Of a DNA stretch of 64,000 bases, positions 22,255-34,860 are shown in pieces. Every line of letters starts with the position of its first letter. Position 1 is the first letter of the stretch. The DNA comes from Mesotaenium endlicherianum (Eukaryota > Streptophyta > Zygnematophyceae > Zygnematales > Mesotaeniaceae). The stretch covers positions 178,715-242,714 of the forward strand of contig WELA01012113.1 of NCBI GenBank assembly GCA_009602735.1, read 5' to 3'. Under the pieces are notes generated by a model. The model did no database searches. It was not told the DNA's origin and saw only the letters and a list, made by a program, of their open reading frames with translations. The position numbers and the translations under genes were made by a program.

Positions 22255-24905
22255 CCTTTCACTCGATCCACTTGGACATGTGCTCAATCATCACCAAGAC
22301 ATAGAGGTTGCCTCGGCGAGACTTGGGCAGCTCCCCAGCCAAGTCGAGCGACCACCTGCAGAACAGCCCCTGAATAGGGAGAGGACTGAGAGCGACGGTG
22401 CGGGCTGTGAAGCTCGAGCGCACCCGGTCGCAAAGTGTGCAGCTGCAAACGACGTCGGCGACAACCTTAGTCATGTCGTGCCACCAGTACTCAGCTTGGA
22501 GGAGGCTGAGAGTGCGCTTAACACCGAAGTGTCCAAGCGTCTCGTGCACACGTCGCACCAGCTGGCTGCGTATAGCGGGCTCAGGGACTACCAGGACAGA
22601 GCCGTCCGCCATCACTCGCCGCATGCGCCCCTCCATGAAGACAAAGTCCCGGCTACGCTTGAGGACGCGGTCACGCTCGCGCGCACTAATGCCTGGGACC
22701 AACTCCTTGGCCGTGACGTACTGCAGCACCGGGGTGTTGTCCCACACGTCCTTGGGCCCGCGCTGCCAGCTGTCCTGCTCCTCAGCTGCTGCCAAGGCTA
22801 GTCGTCGAGTGGTGGCAGTCACCATGTCTAGGCTAGTGAGCCCTGCGGGCCGCACGTCGCCGTCAACGGTGAAGGCCAAGAATGCCGCTGCGTGCCAAGC
22901 CACCGGCTCATCCTCGTCGTGGCGGGCTACCGTGAGGTCTTGCGAAGAGGGCAGCGGGTTGTGGCTGAGGTCGTCAGCGTCCAGGTTCGTCGACCCTGGA
23001 CGATAATGCACGTCAAAGGTGTACTCCTGCAAGATGAGCGCCCACCGTGCGTACTTGCCCGTCAGGCGCTCCGACGTCATGAGCCACTTGAGTGGCTGAT
23101 GGTTGGTGACCAAGCGGAAGTGGGTGCCGTAGAGATAGTGCCTGAAATGCACAATCGCCCATACTGCTGCCAGGCACTCCCCCTCATAGGAGCCGTAGTT
23201 GCCCTCGACACGGTTGTTGCTGCGGCTGGCGTACGCCACCACATGCTCAAAGCCGTCATGCTCCTGCACCAGCACTGCTCCAAGCCCTGCCTGCGACCAG
23301 TCGGTGTGGAGGATGAAGGGCTTCTGATAGTCAGGACGCCGTAGTACTGGGGCGCTCACCAACAGCTCCTTGAGCTTGTCAAACGCTGCCTGCTGCTCTG
23401 GTCCCATACGTAGGCAACGCCCTTGCATAGCAAGTCGTTGAGCAGCTTGGCCAGCTCGTTGAACCCAGACACAAAGCGGCGATAGTAGTTGGCGATGCCA
23501 AGGAAGGCCCTCAATTGCGAGAGGTCGGTCGGCGGCGGGATGCCTGTGATGGCCGAGATCTTGGCCAGCTGAGGACCCAAACCACTGGAAGACAAAAGAT
23601 GCTCAAGGTCCTCTACCTCCCGGGTCCCAAAGGTGCACTTGCCTGGATGACACTTGAGCCCAACGGCCTCCAAGCGGTCCAGAACTGCAGTGATATGCGC
23701 CACGTGCTCCTCAAACGTCTCACTGAAGACGAGCACGTCATCGATGTAGCACCGGGCAAAGGAGAGCCCTGCCAGCTCCTTATCCATGACTCGCTGGAAG
23801 GTGGCAGGAGCGTTCTTCAAGCCAAAGGGCATAACCCTCCACTCGTAGAGACGCTGCGATCCCCAAAAAGCCGTCTTATGCTGGTCCTCCTCCGCAATGG
23901 GTATCTGGTTGAAGCCCTGCCTCAAATCCAACACCAAGAACCAAGAACAAGCGCCGATGTCGTTGAAGATCTCGTCAGGGGTCGGCATAGGGTATCTGTC
24001 TTGCTCAGTGACCTCGTTAAGCTTACGATAGTCATCGCACATCCTCTTCTCAGACCAGTTGCCTGAGGCGTCCTTCTTAGCTGGCATGACTGTGGGCGCA
24101 GCGTAGGTGGAGGCAGACTCACGAATGAGTTGACACTCCTCTAGCTTGCCTGTCTGCGTGCTAATCAGGTCGTCCTCAAAGCGGCTGTAGCGGTAGCGCT
24201 TTTGGAAGATGGGCACGTTGTCTGGAGGGGTATCCTCATAGGGTCGCCTGTGTAGCGCCCAAGATTGTGCATGCCGCTGGCAAAGCTGGCACTGCGCCGT
24301 GCATCCAGCAATGCCGTTAGCTGAGCAGCCTGTGCCCTAGTGAGAGTCCCCCCCAGCTTCCAAGTAGGGACAGCTGGTGGTGGCTCCTGTGCTGCAGCTG
24401 GCGCCTCCTGCCCTGCTGCTGGTGCAATCTGTGTGTCTGCAGGCGTCACCTGTCCTGCAACTGGCTGCACTCGGCCTGCCTTAGGTGCCCTCTCCTCGGC
24501 AGCTGCTGCCATCTGCCCTGCACCACCTGTAGGCGGCGGAGAGCGTGGAAAAAGAAACGGGGAACGAAACTCCCTGGGTCGCTGTGAGGAATCCTGTCTC
24601 CTCCTGCCCCCCCCAGCAAACCAGATTGAGGACCAAGACAAGGCGCAGGCGGCTGCTAGGAAGCTGGACCCTCGCGCTGGGAATGCCAGGTCGTACCAGG
24701 CGGGGCGCGCCCGTCGCCGTCGGAATCTTGATCATGGCGTCATAGAACTGGATCATGTCAGGATGACGAGCCTGGGCGTAAAGGGGAGTCAAGGCTTGTG
24801 TCTGCAGAAGAAGCCACGTCAAGACGTTGGCATCAATAGCCTGGCCAAGGAGACGCACGCGGTTGACCTCGGTGATGCCGTCCACCTGTGTGATTTCACA
24901 TGTTG
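22255..24905 (-). mobile_element. Ty3/gypsy fragment C: RT, RNase H, integrase start
   Basis: Fossil pol piece on the minus strand. Reverse transcriptase at 23356-24216 (MCDDYRKLNEVTEQDRYPMP; VMPFGLKNAPATFQRVM; CYIDDVLVFSE), RNase H and integrase start at 22259-23428 (FILHTDWSQAGLGAVL; YRPGSTNLDADDLS; CTLCDRV), ending abruptly at MSKWIE. Upstream, 24217-24900 encodes Ala/Pro-rich sequence (VAGQVTPADTQIAPAAGQEA) and a gag-like stretch. GC is higher than in A, B and E. Related to D. Truncated at both ends, about two or more internal breaks. Confidence 0.75.
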
Positions 24906-25002
24906 TCGCCTCGACAACACTGACACAGGATACATAGGCTTCCCCAACTGAAATTACTGATCCCTCTCCCATCCAGCATGCTGTGCCCTTGGCCCTCTGC
25001 CC

Positions 25003-26666
25003 TTAGGAGGGAGATGCCCCTTGGGACCTATAGTCAGGGGAGTCAGTCCTCCTCCTGTCTTGGGGTCTTCTGAAGCCTGTCAGAGAGGAAGGCTCCATGT
25101 AGGGACCCGGCGGAAAACGCAATAACTGTGCTCTTTCCTCCTGCACGGTCTGAAACTGAATGGAGGCAGCCTTCTCCTGGGCATCCCTCAAACTGACTAG
25201 TACATATACCGGCATCCCAGAAGGATGTTGCATGACATGAGCTAAGGGTACATGCCCTCTCTGCGAGGGAGATGCCGGCAGGCCTCTGGCTATTTCTTTA
25301 GCAGCCCTCCTGTCTGCCCTGTCTAACTGGGTCTCCGTGCCTGGAGATGGGTTCTGTCCTTTGGCGGTTCCCAGCCAAGTGATATCCTCCTCTTCAGCGA
25401 GTTGCTGCAGGGCCAACCCCGTCTTCTCCCTTACAGGGATGTGGCAGGTGTCAGGATCACGACGGGACTAGTGTCCTCCTCCTTGCCTTCCTCCTTGTCT
25501 TCCTCTAACTCCTCCTCCTCTCCGTCCCCGGGTTCCTCTGAGACTTCTGGGGTCTCTTCTGTCAGCTGCTCCAGTTCTTCCCAAGAAAAAGAATATCCTA
25601 CTGACCTTCCCCTTTTGGGTGCTGGTGGGGGCTGCTGAGTCCGGACCGCATACAGGTCCTTTTCCCCCTGCTTGCTTGCCCATTTGGCATAAGCGTGCTT
25701 CCCTTTAGAGAATGACTCTCGGGCCCTGCTTCTGTCCCCCTGCATCTCTTGGCTCATGCAGTCTCTGACTCCATCCAATCTTGGATCCCAAGCCGCAATG
25801 TGAGGGGGCAATACTATGTTCCCCTTTAGGTCTATCAGGAAATCCTCTACCGTCGCCCTGTCATTCTGCTGGTCCCTCATGTTGATGGTCATCCACCGCC
25901 AATCGGTGGGCTTTTGGAAGAAGGCAGGGTCTGTCCTTTTAAGAGTACAAGGGTACCAGTGCCCTGCAAAGTCTAGCTGACTGGTTTCCCTGGCCAAGAT
26001 TTCCCAGCTCCTTCTCTCCACCTCATTATACATGGTCTTGAACCTGTTATGGGATGTAGAGTCCTTAAAGCTGTCCGCGTCCATGGGGATCATCCTGATG
26101 ACCCTATCTTCCCCCCAGATACCAGGAATCGATACAGCCCCTGCTTCGTTCACCTGGGCCGTTGCCCTGACCGTATATCCTACCATCCTGGTGTAATCGT
26201 GGTAGAGGAGGAGCATCGTGCTGACCTCTATATACTTGTCAAAGTTTTCGGATGTCTCCCCTTCCCTCTGGAGGATGTCCGTCTGTGACTCACTGCGACT
26301 TCTCTGAGCATACTTGAAGGCCTCCTTCAGTAGATCGAAGCCCCTGCCCAGTATTGTGTAGCGGTAGCTGCTGATTCTCCTCTGCTCTTTTTCAGCCTGC
26401 TGCTTCCGCCTCTCCTCAGCTTGCCTCTCCTCCTCTGCTTTCTTGGCCTCCTCTGCAGCTTTTCTGTCCAGTTCTTCCTGCCTCGGTCTGGCCTGTTCCT
26501 CCTCCTTCTTCTTCTTCTGTGCCTCCCGCTGTTGTTGGAGTCGTTGTGATTCCCGAGCGGAGATGGAGGATGATTCGATGTCTCCACGGAATTGCAAGTA
26601 TTCTGCATGTGCCTCTTCCGCCCTTCTCTTCCTCTTGAGTTCCGACTTTTGAGTCATCCTGCTCAA
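25003..26666 (-). pseudogene. Family A extra ORF downstream of pol (A2 copy)
   Basis: Two adjacent reading stretches (25431-26666 and 25003-25416) that together mirror the ORF at 48575-49875 of A1. The N-terminus is highly charged and likely coiled coil (Lys/Arg/Glu/Gln-rich, starting MTQKSELKRKRRAEE). A middle region follows (GWDLL-like FDLLKEAFKYAQRS; IPGIWGEDRVIRMIPMDADS; FAGHWYPCTLKR), then an acidic Glu-rich patch and a Ser/Pro/Arg-rich tail. No signal peptide, membrane span or envelope motif is seen. I do not recognise the family. Confidence 0.7.
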
Positions 26667-27060
26667 TCATAAATACAATGCAGTTAGTGAAGTCATGATA
26701 TTTTGCCGCTACTGAGTGCCCTTGATGAAGAGGAACGCGGTCGGGAGAGTTCCTAGTGTGGAATACCTGGTGTGAGTGAATATAAGGGAAAATTGAGTTG
26801 GAGAGCAAGTGAGTGAAAGCGCAGGTTGAGTGTGTAATATGGTGATTAGAGAATACCACAGAATACCACTCCCTCCAACTTAATTTTAAAGGTGGGCTGC
26901 CTGTCACAACTGTCACTAACTGTCGCATCCCCCTCCAACTTATATGGAGACAGGACCTCCTGTCACCTTCTCGTGTCAACTGAAATGACTGTTAGGGAGG
27001 TGCCCCAACCGCCCAAAGAAATATTCGTTTCAACGCCCCTTTGGCATTGGTCAGCTGGTC

Positions 27061-30000
27061 TTAAAATTCCCAAGTGTCCCCAGAGGCATCGTAACCCTTC
27101 CATCGAATGAGGTACTTCATGACATATTTAGATGATCGACGGAGCGAGCGAGCGTCTAAAATTTCCTCGACCTCATATTCCTCAGGATCGCCGTCCCGGA
27201 CAGCGGGGACCGGTCCCGGTTGGACAGGTAACCGACCTGTGAACAGTGTATCACCTTTAATGTATGGTTCCAGGAAGGAGACATTAAAGACCGGGTGCCC
27301 CTTGTATTCAGCTGACATGTTCAGTTTGTAAGCATTCTGACCGACACGACGGACCACCGAATACGGACCGACCCAGACAGGGCCAAGCTTTTTCTTGACC
27401 ACACCAGGGAGGTACAGGTGCTGAGAATGCAGTTTGACTAAATCCCCCTTGGAAAATGTCAGTTCCCGACGGTGTTGATAGGCGTATTTTTGTTGGTTTT
27501 CTTGGGCCTTGTGCAAGTTTCGTTGGACTTCTGACAGGGTGGCAGCAAACTCCTGAGTTAACTGGAGGGAGACCGGGTTGTCAATCCCTTCAGGGCAAGT
27601 TAAAGACTCCCCCAGGACATCTAAAGGAGACTTAGGGACTCTACCCAGGCTGAGTTCAAAAGGAGTCTTGCGCGTTGACGTGTGCATCGCACTGTTGACC
27701 GCAAACTGAAGTTGAGGCAACAGGTCATTCCGATTATCTTGTTTTTGGTTAATATATGCTCTGAGCAACAATCTGCAGAAGTCGGTTAGTTCTTTCAGTC
27801 TGCCCATCAGTCTGAGGGTGGTTTGCTGTGCTGAGCATCTGTTTGACTCCCATTAACCCCATTAAAGCTCTCCAGAACTTAGAGGTGAATTTTGAGTCTC
27901 TGTTTGAGATGATATTAGAAGGGAGCCCATGTTGGCATACTACATGGTTGTAAAACTGTCTCGCTGTTTCGAGTGCAGTCACTTTGACAGTTGTGGGGAT
28001 AAAAATGACCATTTTTGTCAGTTTATCCACGTCTACCAATATTGAATCATGCCCATTGGCAGTTCTTGGTAGTGAGACCACCCAGTCCACGGATATAGTT
28101 TCCCAACGTCCAGCTGGGATGGGCAGCGGTTGCAAGAGACCTTCGAGTGGTGTGTGCCGAGACTTATTTCTCTGACACTGGTCACAGGACTTGACATATT
28201 TCAAGACCTCCCGGGGTAACCCCTCCCAATGNNNNNNNNNNNNNNNNNATTTTGCCAGTTTGCCAACNGCCAACAGTTTTGGCCTGCCCCAAATGTCCAC
28301 CCAGGAGACTGTCATGAGCTTGACTCAGTAAGAGAGACCTTATTTCCAAGTTATTAGGAATGACCAGCTTCAGCCTTCCTGAAGTGGTTTTATTCACCCA
28401 GACTCCTCCCTTAAGCTTATACCCGAGTGCAGTAGCACGACACACACCAATAGTGGGGCTGGGCTCAAATGTTGGGTCAGAAAGGTAGGCTTTCCTAAGT
28501 TGTTCTAGGAAGGACTTTTTCACTTTTAGTGAAGTGAGTGCACACAAGACTTTATCTACAGCATGCTGACTAAAGTTCCTTTCTTGCAAGTCAGGTCTTC
28601 TAAAGAGTGCATCGGCAGGATTCAACTTCCCTGGTTTGTAGTCGATTTGGACTTGGAACTGCTCCAACATCTGGCTCCAGCGGTTCTCCCTCCTCGACAG
28701 CTTGGACTTCTTCTGAAAGTGGGTCAAGCTAGATGATCTGTAATCACCTTAAAAGCTATACCATGTAAGTATGCTCTCCATTGTTTGAGTACATGAATGA
28801 TAGCTAGCAGCTCTTTATCATGCACTGAGTAATTAATCTCCGCTGGATTGAATTTCATAGACTCATACAACACAGGATGCCACTCCTGCCGTACCTTACC
28901 ATCCTTTGTGGTTTTGTCAGCAGGCTGCAACAAAATAGCACCCATGGCAAAGTCAGAGGCATCAGTAACCACCTGCACCGGTTTGCTGGGGTCATACACG
29001 GCTAGCACTGGGGCAGAACAAAGGGCATCTTTAAGGGTCTGGAAGGCAGCCTGCTGCTCTTCCCCCCACACATACCCGATGTCTTTCTTAGTAAGGTCAG
29101 TCAGTTTACTGGCCTTTGTGGAATAATTCTCAATAAATCTCCTATAGTAGTTAGCCAACCCGAGGAAGGATCTAACTTCAGAGACAGAATGTGGTACTGG
29201 CCAGTCCCTTATGGTCTGAACTTTCTTAGGATCCACACTGATGCCCTCTTTACTGACAACGTGGCCTAAGAAATCAATACTCTCCTTAAAGAAATCACAC
29301 TTGCTCATTTTAGCATATAAGTGATTTTTCCGCAGAGTGTCCAGGACGGTTTTTAAGGGTTCAGTGTGCTGAGCTTCATCTTCAGAGAAAATTAAAATAT
29401 CATCCAGGAAAACTTGCACAAACTTATCCAAATAAGGTCTGAAAATGTCATTCATAGCACCCATGAAGGTAGCAGGAGCATTAGTCAGTTCAAATGGCAT
29501 CACGTTGAACTCATAGTGTCCATAACGTGTGCCGAAGGCAGTCTTGTGTTCATCCCCCTTAGCAATTCTAATTTGATGATAACCACTCTTGAGATCTATC
29601 TTACTGAAAACCTTAGCACCAGACAGGGTGTCCAGCAAGTCCTCGATTCTGGGTAAAGCATACTTGTTCTTTACTGTAATTCTGTTCAGAGCTCTGTAAT
29701 CCACACACATCCGCATACTGCCATGCTTTTTCTTAACAAATAGGATGGGTGCGCCGTACGGTGATTTACTGGGAGAAATATAACCATTTTCCTCAAGTTC
29801 TGCAATCTGTGTTTTCAACTCCTCGCTCTCCACATAAAACAAGCCATACGTGCGTTGCCAAGGTGGCTGACTCCCAGGTAATAAATCAATCCTATGATCT
29901 ACTTTCCGCTTAGGGGGTAGTCTTGGAGGCATATTAAACACATCCGTGTACTGAGCAACAATGTTTGCAGCAGTAGGGAGCTCCGGAGGGCTTACTTTTT

Positions 30001-30646
30001 TCTCAACCACTTCTTCAGGTTGAGGAGGTACCTCTCTTAGCAGCAGACAGAACATTCTGTCTTCCTTCTGGTTCCAGCTTTTGACGAACTCCATTGCATT
30101 CAGCAACTTGCATCCTTCTGGAAGCCTCTTCTTTTCCTTCATTTGCCATCCACACAGGACAAGAGGAAGAGCACTGGTGGGTGCCAAGTCAGTCTGCCCA
30201 TCACTGGCTCCTCTCACTTTAACTGTACCTCTGCTCCAACACACTTCAGCTTGATGTCTATTAAGCCAGGACCTGCCTAGCACGAGATCATAAAAGCCAG
30301 TGTTGAGTACCTCAAATGTAAGCGTTTCAGTTAGAACTGCAATGCCAGAACCTAACTGGACCTCAATAGGCTTGGTTATAACTCCTCCCGGGATACTTGA
30401 GGCATCTCCAAGGAATATTTTTCTATTCCCTTGGGTGACAGTAGGCAGCCTTAGCCGCTTATCTAAGTCCTTGTGGATAAAAGTATGTGACGCCCCTCCG
30501 TCAACAAATGCCCTCACCTTCCTACCTGCAATCATGCAATGCAGTAGGATAGGGGGGACTGTCTTTTCCTGACTTTCGCATTGTTCTCCTGACGTAGCAA
30601 AGAAATGTTGGACATCAGGTGGAACAAGAGCATCCAGAGTGTGCAC
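27061..30646 (-). pseudogene. Family A pol (A2 copy)
   Basis: Protease-like region ([16 protein letters not shown]), reverse transcriptase ([33 protein letters not shown]), RNase H ([30 protein letters not shown]), integrase (CDQCQRNKSRHT; GLPSNIISNRDSKFTSKFW) and C-terminal chromodomain (EEYEVEEILDARS; YLIRWKGYDASGDTWEF). It is a Ty3/gypsy chromovirus by domain order and chromodomain. Broken. Confidence 0.85.
28232..28248. other. Assembly gap (17 Ns)
   Basis: A short N run within A2, with a further lone N at 28268. Not biological. Confidence 0.98.
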
Positions 30647-30679
30647 TCTCTGGACGTCTATATTGCTGATGGTCTCCTT

Positions 30680-32292
30680 TATCTAGTTGTCAGGCATGCA
30701 TAGTGAATCCAGTTCAGCAGGACCCATAATACCTGCTACGAGGGCAGCTAGTGACGACTCACTATCTCTAGCATCCGCACAGTCAGTAGACTGGATTACT
30801 GACTGTTCCCGTCTTTTAAAGGCTGGTCTTTTCTCTTGACTTTGGGCAGGTGCTTGACTGGACACCGTACTCTGTAGTGGCCTTTTTGCTGACAATGGTA
30901 GCAAGTGGATTTTGCTGAGGCTGGTCTGGGCTTAGTCCTACCACCACCCCTTCCATAGCCACCTCGAGAGGGACCACCTCTACCTCTAGACTGAATAGCA
31001 TTGTACTCATACTCATATTCATCACCCTGATTATCCTCAGCCTGGTCTCCTTCAATTGCATTGTAGGAATCGTGGGGCTTTTTGACAATCTTAGACACCA
31101 AAGCGTTACTCTGGCGCTTGTGATTGAACTGCTGCTGATCCCAGGCGTCAGCATCCTGGATCAAGTCAGCCAGTTTCTCATACTTTTTCTCAGCAAAATG
31201 ACCAGAGACCTCGGATTTCAAGCCATACCTGAAGTATGCTATCCTATACCGTTCTGGCAAATCTGGCTGCTTCATCATGTTCTCTTGGAACTTTTGAGCA
31301 AACTCAGCAACTGAAGTGGTCTGCTTCAGTNGAAGTGGTTTGGTTCAGTGTCAGGGAGATCATCGCATACATAGCTTTTTCCTGCTGGTTGATGACATCA
31401 AACTTCTTATGCAACTTCTTGACAAACTCTACCCACGTAGGGTCACCGAGTTGCCGGGCCTTACGCTCTCCCATCAGTAAAGCCACCAGTCTGCGGCACT
31501 GCCTTTCAGTAGCGCGCCGGTGTGCCTGACCTTCTCGTGATCTTGCAGTTTTGGGTAGTTCTCCAGCCACTGCTCAACATCCGCGAAAAACTTGATCAGG
31601 TAATATTTTCTGTTTCCCTCAGGATCGTATTCCTGGGGAGGTTTCGGCTTGGGCTTACTAGGCCCTCGGCCACCACCACTAGTGGTTTGAGACCCCAGTT
31701 GGTCTCTGCCCCGCAGTAGGGACATTATGATTCATTTGTCCTCCTGCTGGGACTGATACATGGTCGCCATTTGCGACTGCATCTGAACGAACAACGCTCC
31801 CAAGTCTCCACTTTGGGGTGGAAGATTAGCAAATGCAGCAGCAGCATTGGCATCTACTCGCTGAGTAGTGTCCTCAACAATCCCTCTCGCTCCTGCAGCA
31901 GCAATTCCTGCCGCATTCAGCCGGTCACGTATTTGACCTAGGGGTACATTGAGTTGTACAGTAGGAGGTGGGTTCAGAACATTGGCCCTTGATGCCATAA
32001 GTTCTTCAACAGTGCCTTCGTCAGCTGGCTGTCCTTCCCTCCTTTCTGTATCTTCCGCGGCCCTTGCTACTTGTTCAGCTTCTAATCTGGCTCTCTCCTC
32101 CTCAGCTTGCTGTGCTGCGACTGCGAAAATAGCAGCTGCCTCGTCTGCAGCCTCTCTAGTTGCAGTATCTGCTACTGCTTCAGAATAGGTACGGGTTCCC
32201 GCTATATGGCTTTCCGCGTGGTTTTCGACATTCTTAATATCCTGGTTCTCCATATCTTGGGAGTTGCTAGTTTGAGACCTTGTCCTTACCAT
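30680..32292 (-). pseudogene. Family A gag (A2 copy)
   Basis: Starts [18 protein letters not shown] at 32292, just after the primer-binding site. It has an Ala/Glu-rich N-terminal region, a capsid-like region ([23 protein letters not shown]) and a CCHC zinc knuckle ([15 protein letters not shown]). Arg/Gly-rich repeats precede the knuckle. Broken. Confidence 0.82.
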
Positions 32293-32313
32293 ACAAAGAA
32301 GACTGTGATAACT

Positions 32314-32325
32314 GCTCCGATACCA
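32314..32325 (-). other. Primer-binding site of A2
   Basis: TGGTATCGGAGC on the minus strand, two bases after the LTR end. It resembles the TGGTATCAGAGC complement of initiator methionine tRNA used by many plant LTR elements. Confidence 0.8.
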
Positions 32326-32326
32326 C

Positions 32327-33062
32327 TGAAATGAATCGACTTACCAAATAAGCGATTAACACTTAATAGAGATCTTTATATCAGCAAGTAATCTTTATGG
32401 TAATTTCCGTTAACTGGTTAAACGGCAAAGGACAACACACTAGCAGTGAATAATACTCGTAAGTCAAATGCGAGTAAACTAGCATGAATGATGCAAACTN
32501 TGTATAATGCAAAATCAGTATACTCATACATAAGCAAGGTTAGAAGACAGTGCGTATCAATGGCTTCTCGCCTTGGATTCGAATGTCTCTCAGTAAGCTG
32601 TAACAGAGAGTTGGCCTCGTTTCCGAATGCCGAACTCGAGAGCAATGCCTAGCATATGTACATGGAATGAGTTTACTGTTCAACGATCAGTGATGGCACC
32701 CCCTACCCGGGAGTTAACCACGTTGGTAGGACCTCGGTTAACCAAATCCACCGCCATCTCCCATCATCCCGAATCGCCATCCATCCTAGGGATGTCATTT
32801 GGCGATTCATCTAGCATACCACACCTAGATGCATCTCGAGGCAGTTCGCTGCTACCGAGTACGGAAGTCAGCTGGCTGTCAAAGAATGTGTCAGCAAGCT
32901 GACTTAAGGTGACCTCAGCCTGCTACTTCGGGCCGAGTCATTAAACTGATATTAAATATAAAGTCCAGCAGACTGATCATTAACTAGAGTTCAGCAGGCT
33001 GAACTTATTTAACTATATTATTTAAATGAATATTATATCCACTAATATACTGATTCATTACA
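32327..33062 (-). repeat. 5' LTR of A2
   Basis: Same LTR family as in A1 and the lone LTR at 19115. It runs TGAAATGAATCGACTTACC to GATTCATTACA (plus-strand view) and contains the AGTTCAGCAGGCTGAACT hairpin. The lone N at 32500 sits between repeated ATGCAAA words and slightly inflates its length. Confidence 0.82.
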
Positions 33063-33990
33063 TGGTGGCTCTTGCTCTTCTTTTTGGTTGTAGAAGATAT
33101 GTTGACAATAGCTGATTGCTGGGACCGCGCTACTTGAGCTACTTTTGCCTTTCATTCTACTGCAGATTCTGCTTCTGTGATTTGCTCCATCATCTTACCG
33201 ATATTCTTTCGGGCCATCAAGCATGCACACAGCGCTCAATACGCATTCATCCTTAGTCAAGGTCCTTCCGAAAGTTATTTTGAGCGCATCAACCAACATC
33301 TTGGCTAGCACTTCTTTGCCATTTTTCCAAGGAAACTTCCAAGCAAATATAGTCTTCTTAGGGTCGTTTGACAAAGAAGAGTCAGATTTCTCGGACTACT
33401 GACTTCTTTAATTCTTCAGCCCATTCACCCATACTGCATTTGTGTTCCTTTGGGTCCTAATTAGGGCTTTCCCAGCCCGGCTTCTCATTGACCCACTCAG
33501 GTGATGGTGTAGACAATAGTGGATTAGTGTTTCAGCTGTTGGTATCAACTTCTAGTGAGCCCGTTCCTTCTCCCCATCCTTTGCTACCATTCCCCATTTC
33601 CATGGAGCTTGGCTTGGAGGTGGACTCTTAACCTGTAATGGATTTTCCCTTTCCAAGGGCACATCTCTTGCTGGAGTCTCTTGTGGTGCCAATATCTCTG
33701 CTCTCATAAGAGTGTTCTCTCTCTCAAAAGAGTGTTGCATAAGCAATGTGGTCTTCAATCACCTCCCTCTTTGGAGTCTGCTCCTAAGCAGGTGCAATTT
33801 CTTGTACTTGTGTCTGCTCTATTATGCCATCTCTACCTTTTTGATAAGGGTACAAGCACCTTTTACTGCTTCACCTATTGTGTTGTGAGGTAGAATTCCC
33901 TCCACTTGTGGACGAACATTTCTCACTAGCCTTTATTCTGCTAACCGCACAATTACCGCCGCCGCCTAGTCTGCCAGCTCCCGGCTGATG
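33063..33990 (-). other. Unassigned element-like sequence
   Basis: AT-rich stretch between A2 and methyltransferase remnant G. The minus strand has short coding-like runs (FAWKFPWKNGKEVLAKMLVD; ITFGRTLTKDECVLSAVC; a Pro/Glu-rich run at 33552-33758) without a family I can name. Probably part of the same decayed element as G. Confidence 0.35.
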
Positions 33991-34860
33991 CGGCAACATC
34001 GCGCCGCAATCTGGGGCCACGTTATGCCGCGAGTGCGCTCCCAGGCCGCCACCTGCACGCACCATAGTAGCCTCGGCCGCGTGAAGATCTCCACCACCGC
34101 CCGGTCCATCGCCGTCCCGTTGTCCTTCGACACCATCCAGCACACCGTGATCGACGGCTGCGCTTAACGCCACCTGTCACGTTCCACCAGGGCCTCAAAC
34201 TCAAGTGCTGCCATGTGAGAACAGTCTCTAGCAGCCATATCATGGAATGCTGCCCAATAGTATTGCCATATACTTTGGCAATTGCTTCCTTCCCAATGAC
34301 CTCAATAAGGTGGAGAGATACTCTGCCTAGGAATCCTAGACACCTTCTCTTTACCAAGTTGGCACTCGCCAGTTAGCATTGACGAAATTGTCCTTGATCA
34401 TGCAAGGGCCCCATTTCCGAAAGTTTTGGACTGTGGAAATGCTATAAATGTAGGCAATACTTGCCTTCTTTTGCCCATAGTGTTGGCACAGTATTGGGGA
34501 TATGGGTTTTGTCTTGACATTGGCGACACTCCAACTCCTCCCAGTTCTTTTCCCACAGGTTGCGCATCGAGTGCTCGTTGAGTAAGAGCTTCCATTCTCC
34601 TCATTACCTCTAGCGGAGTGCCATGTGTCCATAATTTCTTGGCTCGTTGTGACATGCCGTGTTCCTCAAATCATTCACCAAAGTGTGATTACCCAGTGTG
34701 GTGCTAATCACCAGCCATGGGTCTTTTGGCTGCATCATGTGGTATCTCAATCCTGGATGCACATTTTCCAGCACATAGATTGGTGGGTCTGGCCTTTCCA
34801 ACTAGTGGTTGATGATTCTCACCATCTGCTAGTACATGCCTTGTACACATTGGTGGACAT
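33991..34860 (-). pseudogene. Element G: decayed cytosine methyltransferase domain
   Basis: The minus strand holds pieces clearly related to the methyltransferase of F: PPIYVLENVHPGLRYHMMQP and DPWLVISTTLGNHTLVND (34610-34801), then RCLGFLGRVSLHLIEVIGKE and IGQHSMIWLLETVLTWQH (34200-34357). By eye about half of the residues agree with F, so G is a different, older copy or subfamily. GC-rich sequence of unknown origin follows at about 33940-34170. Heavily broken. Confidence 0.7.

Larger units (their letters stand above)
24906..33062 (-). mobile_element. Ty3/gypsy chromovirus A2, near full length, 3' LTR not seen
   Basis: Second large copy of family A, minus strand. In transcription order: 5' LTR (32327-33062), primer site (32314-32325), gag, pol with chromodomain, then the extra downstream ORF. 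It is close in sequence to A1 throughout. Instead of a 3' LTR it abuts fragment C at a GTTGTCG/CGACAAC palindrome near 24905. The copy is broken (roughly five or more breaks) and contains a 17-N gap (28232-28248) and single Ns, which are assembly features. Confidence 0.85.

Noticed and set aside
25003-26666. The extra family A ORF as an envelope gene
   Set aside because: No signal peptide, transmembrane segment, cysteine pattern or furin-type site; highly charged, so more like an intracellular protein.
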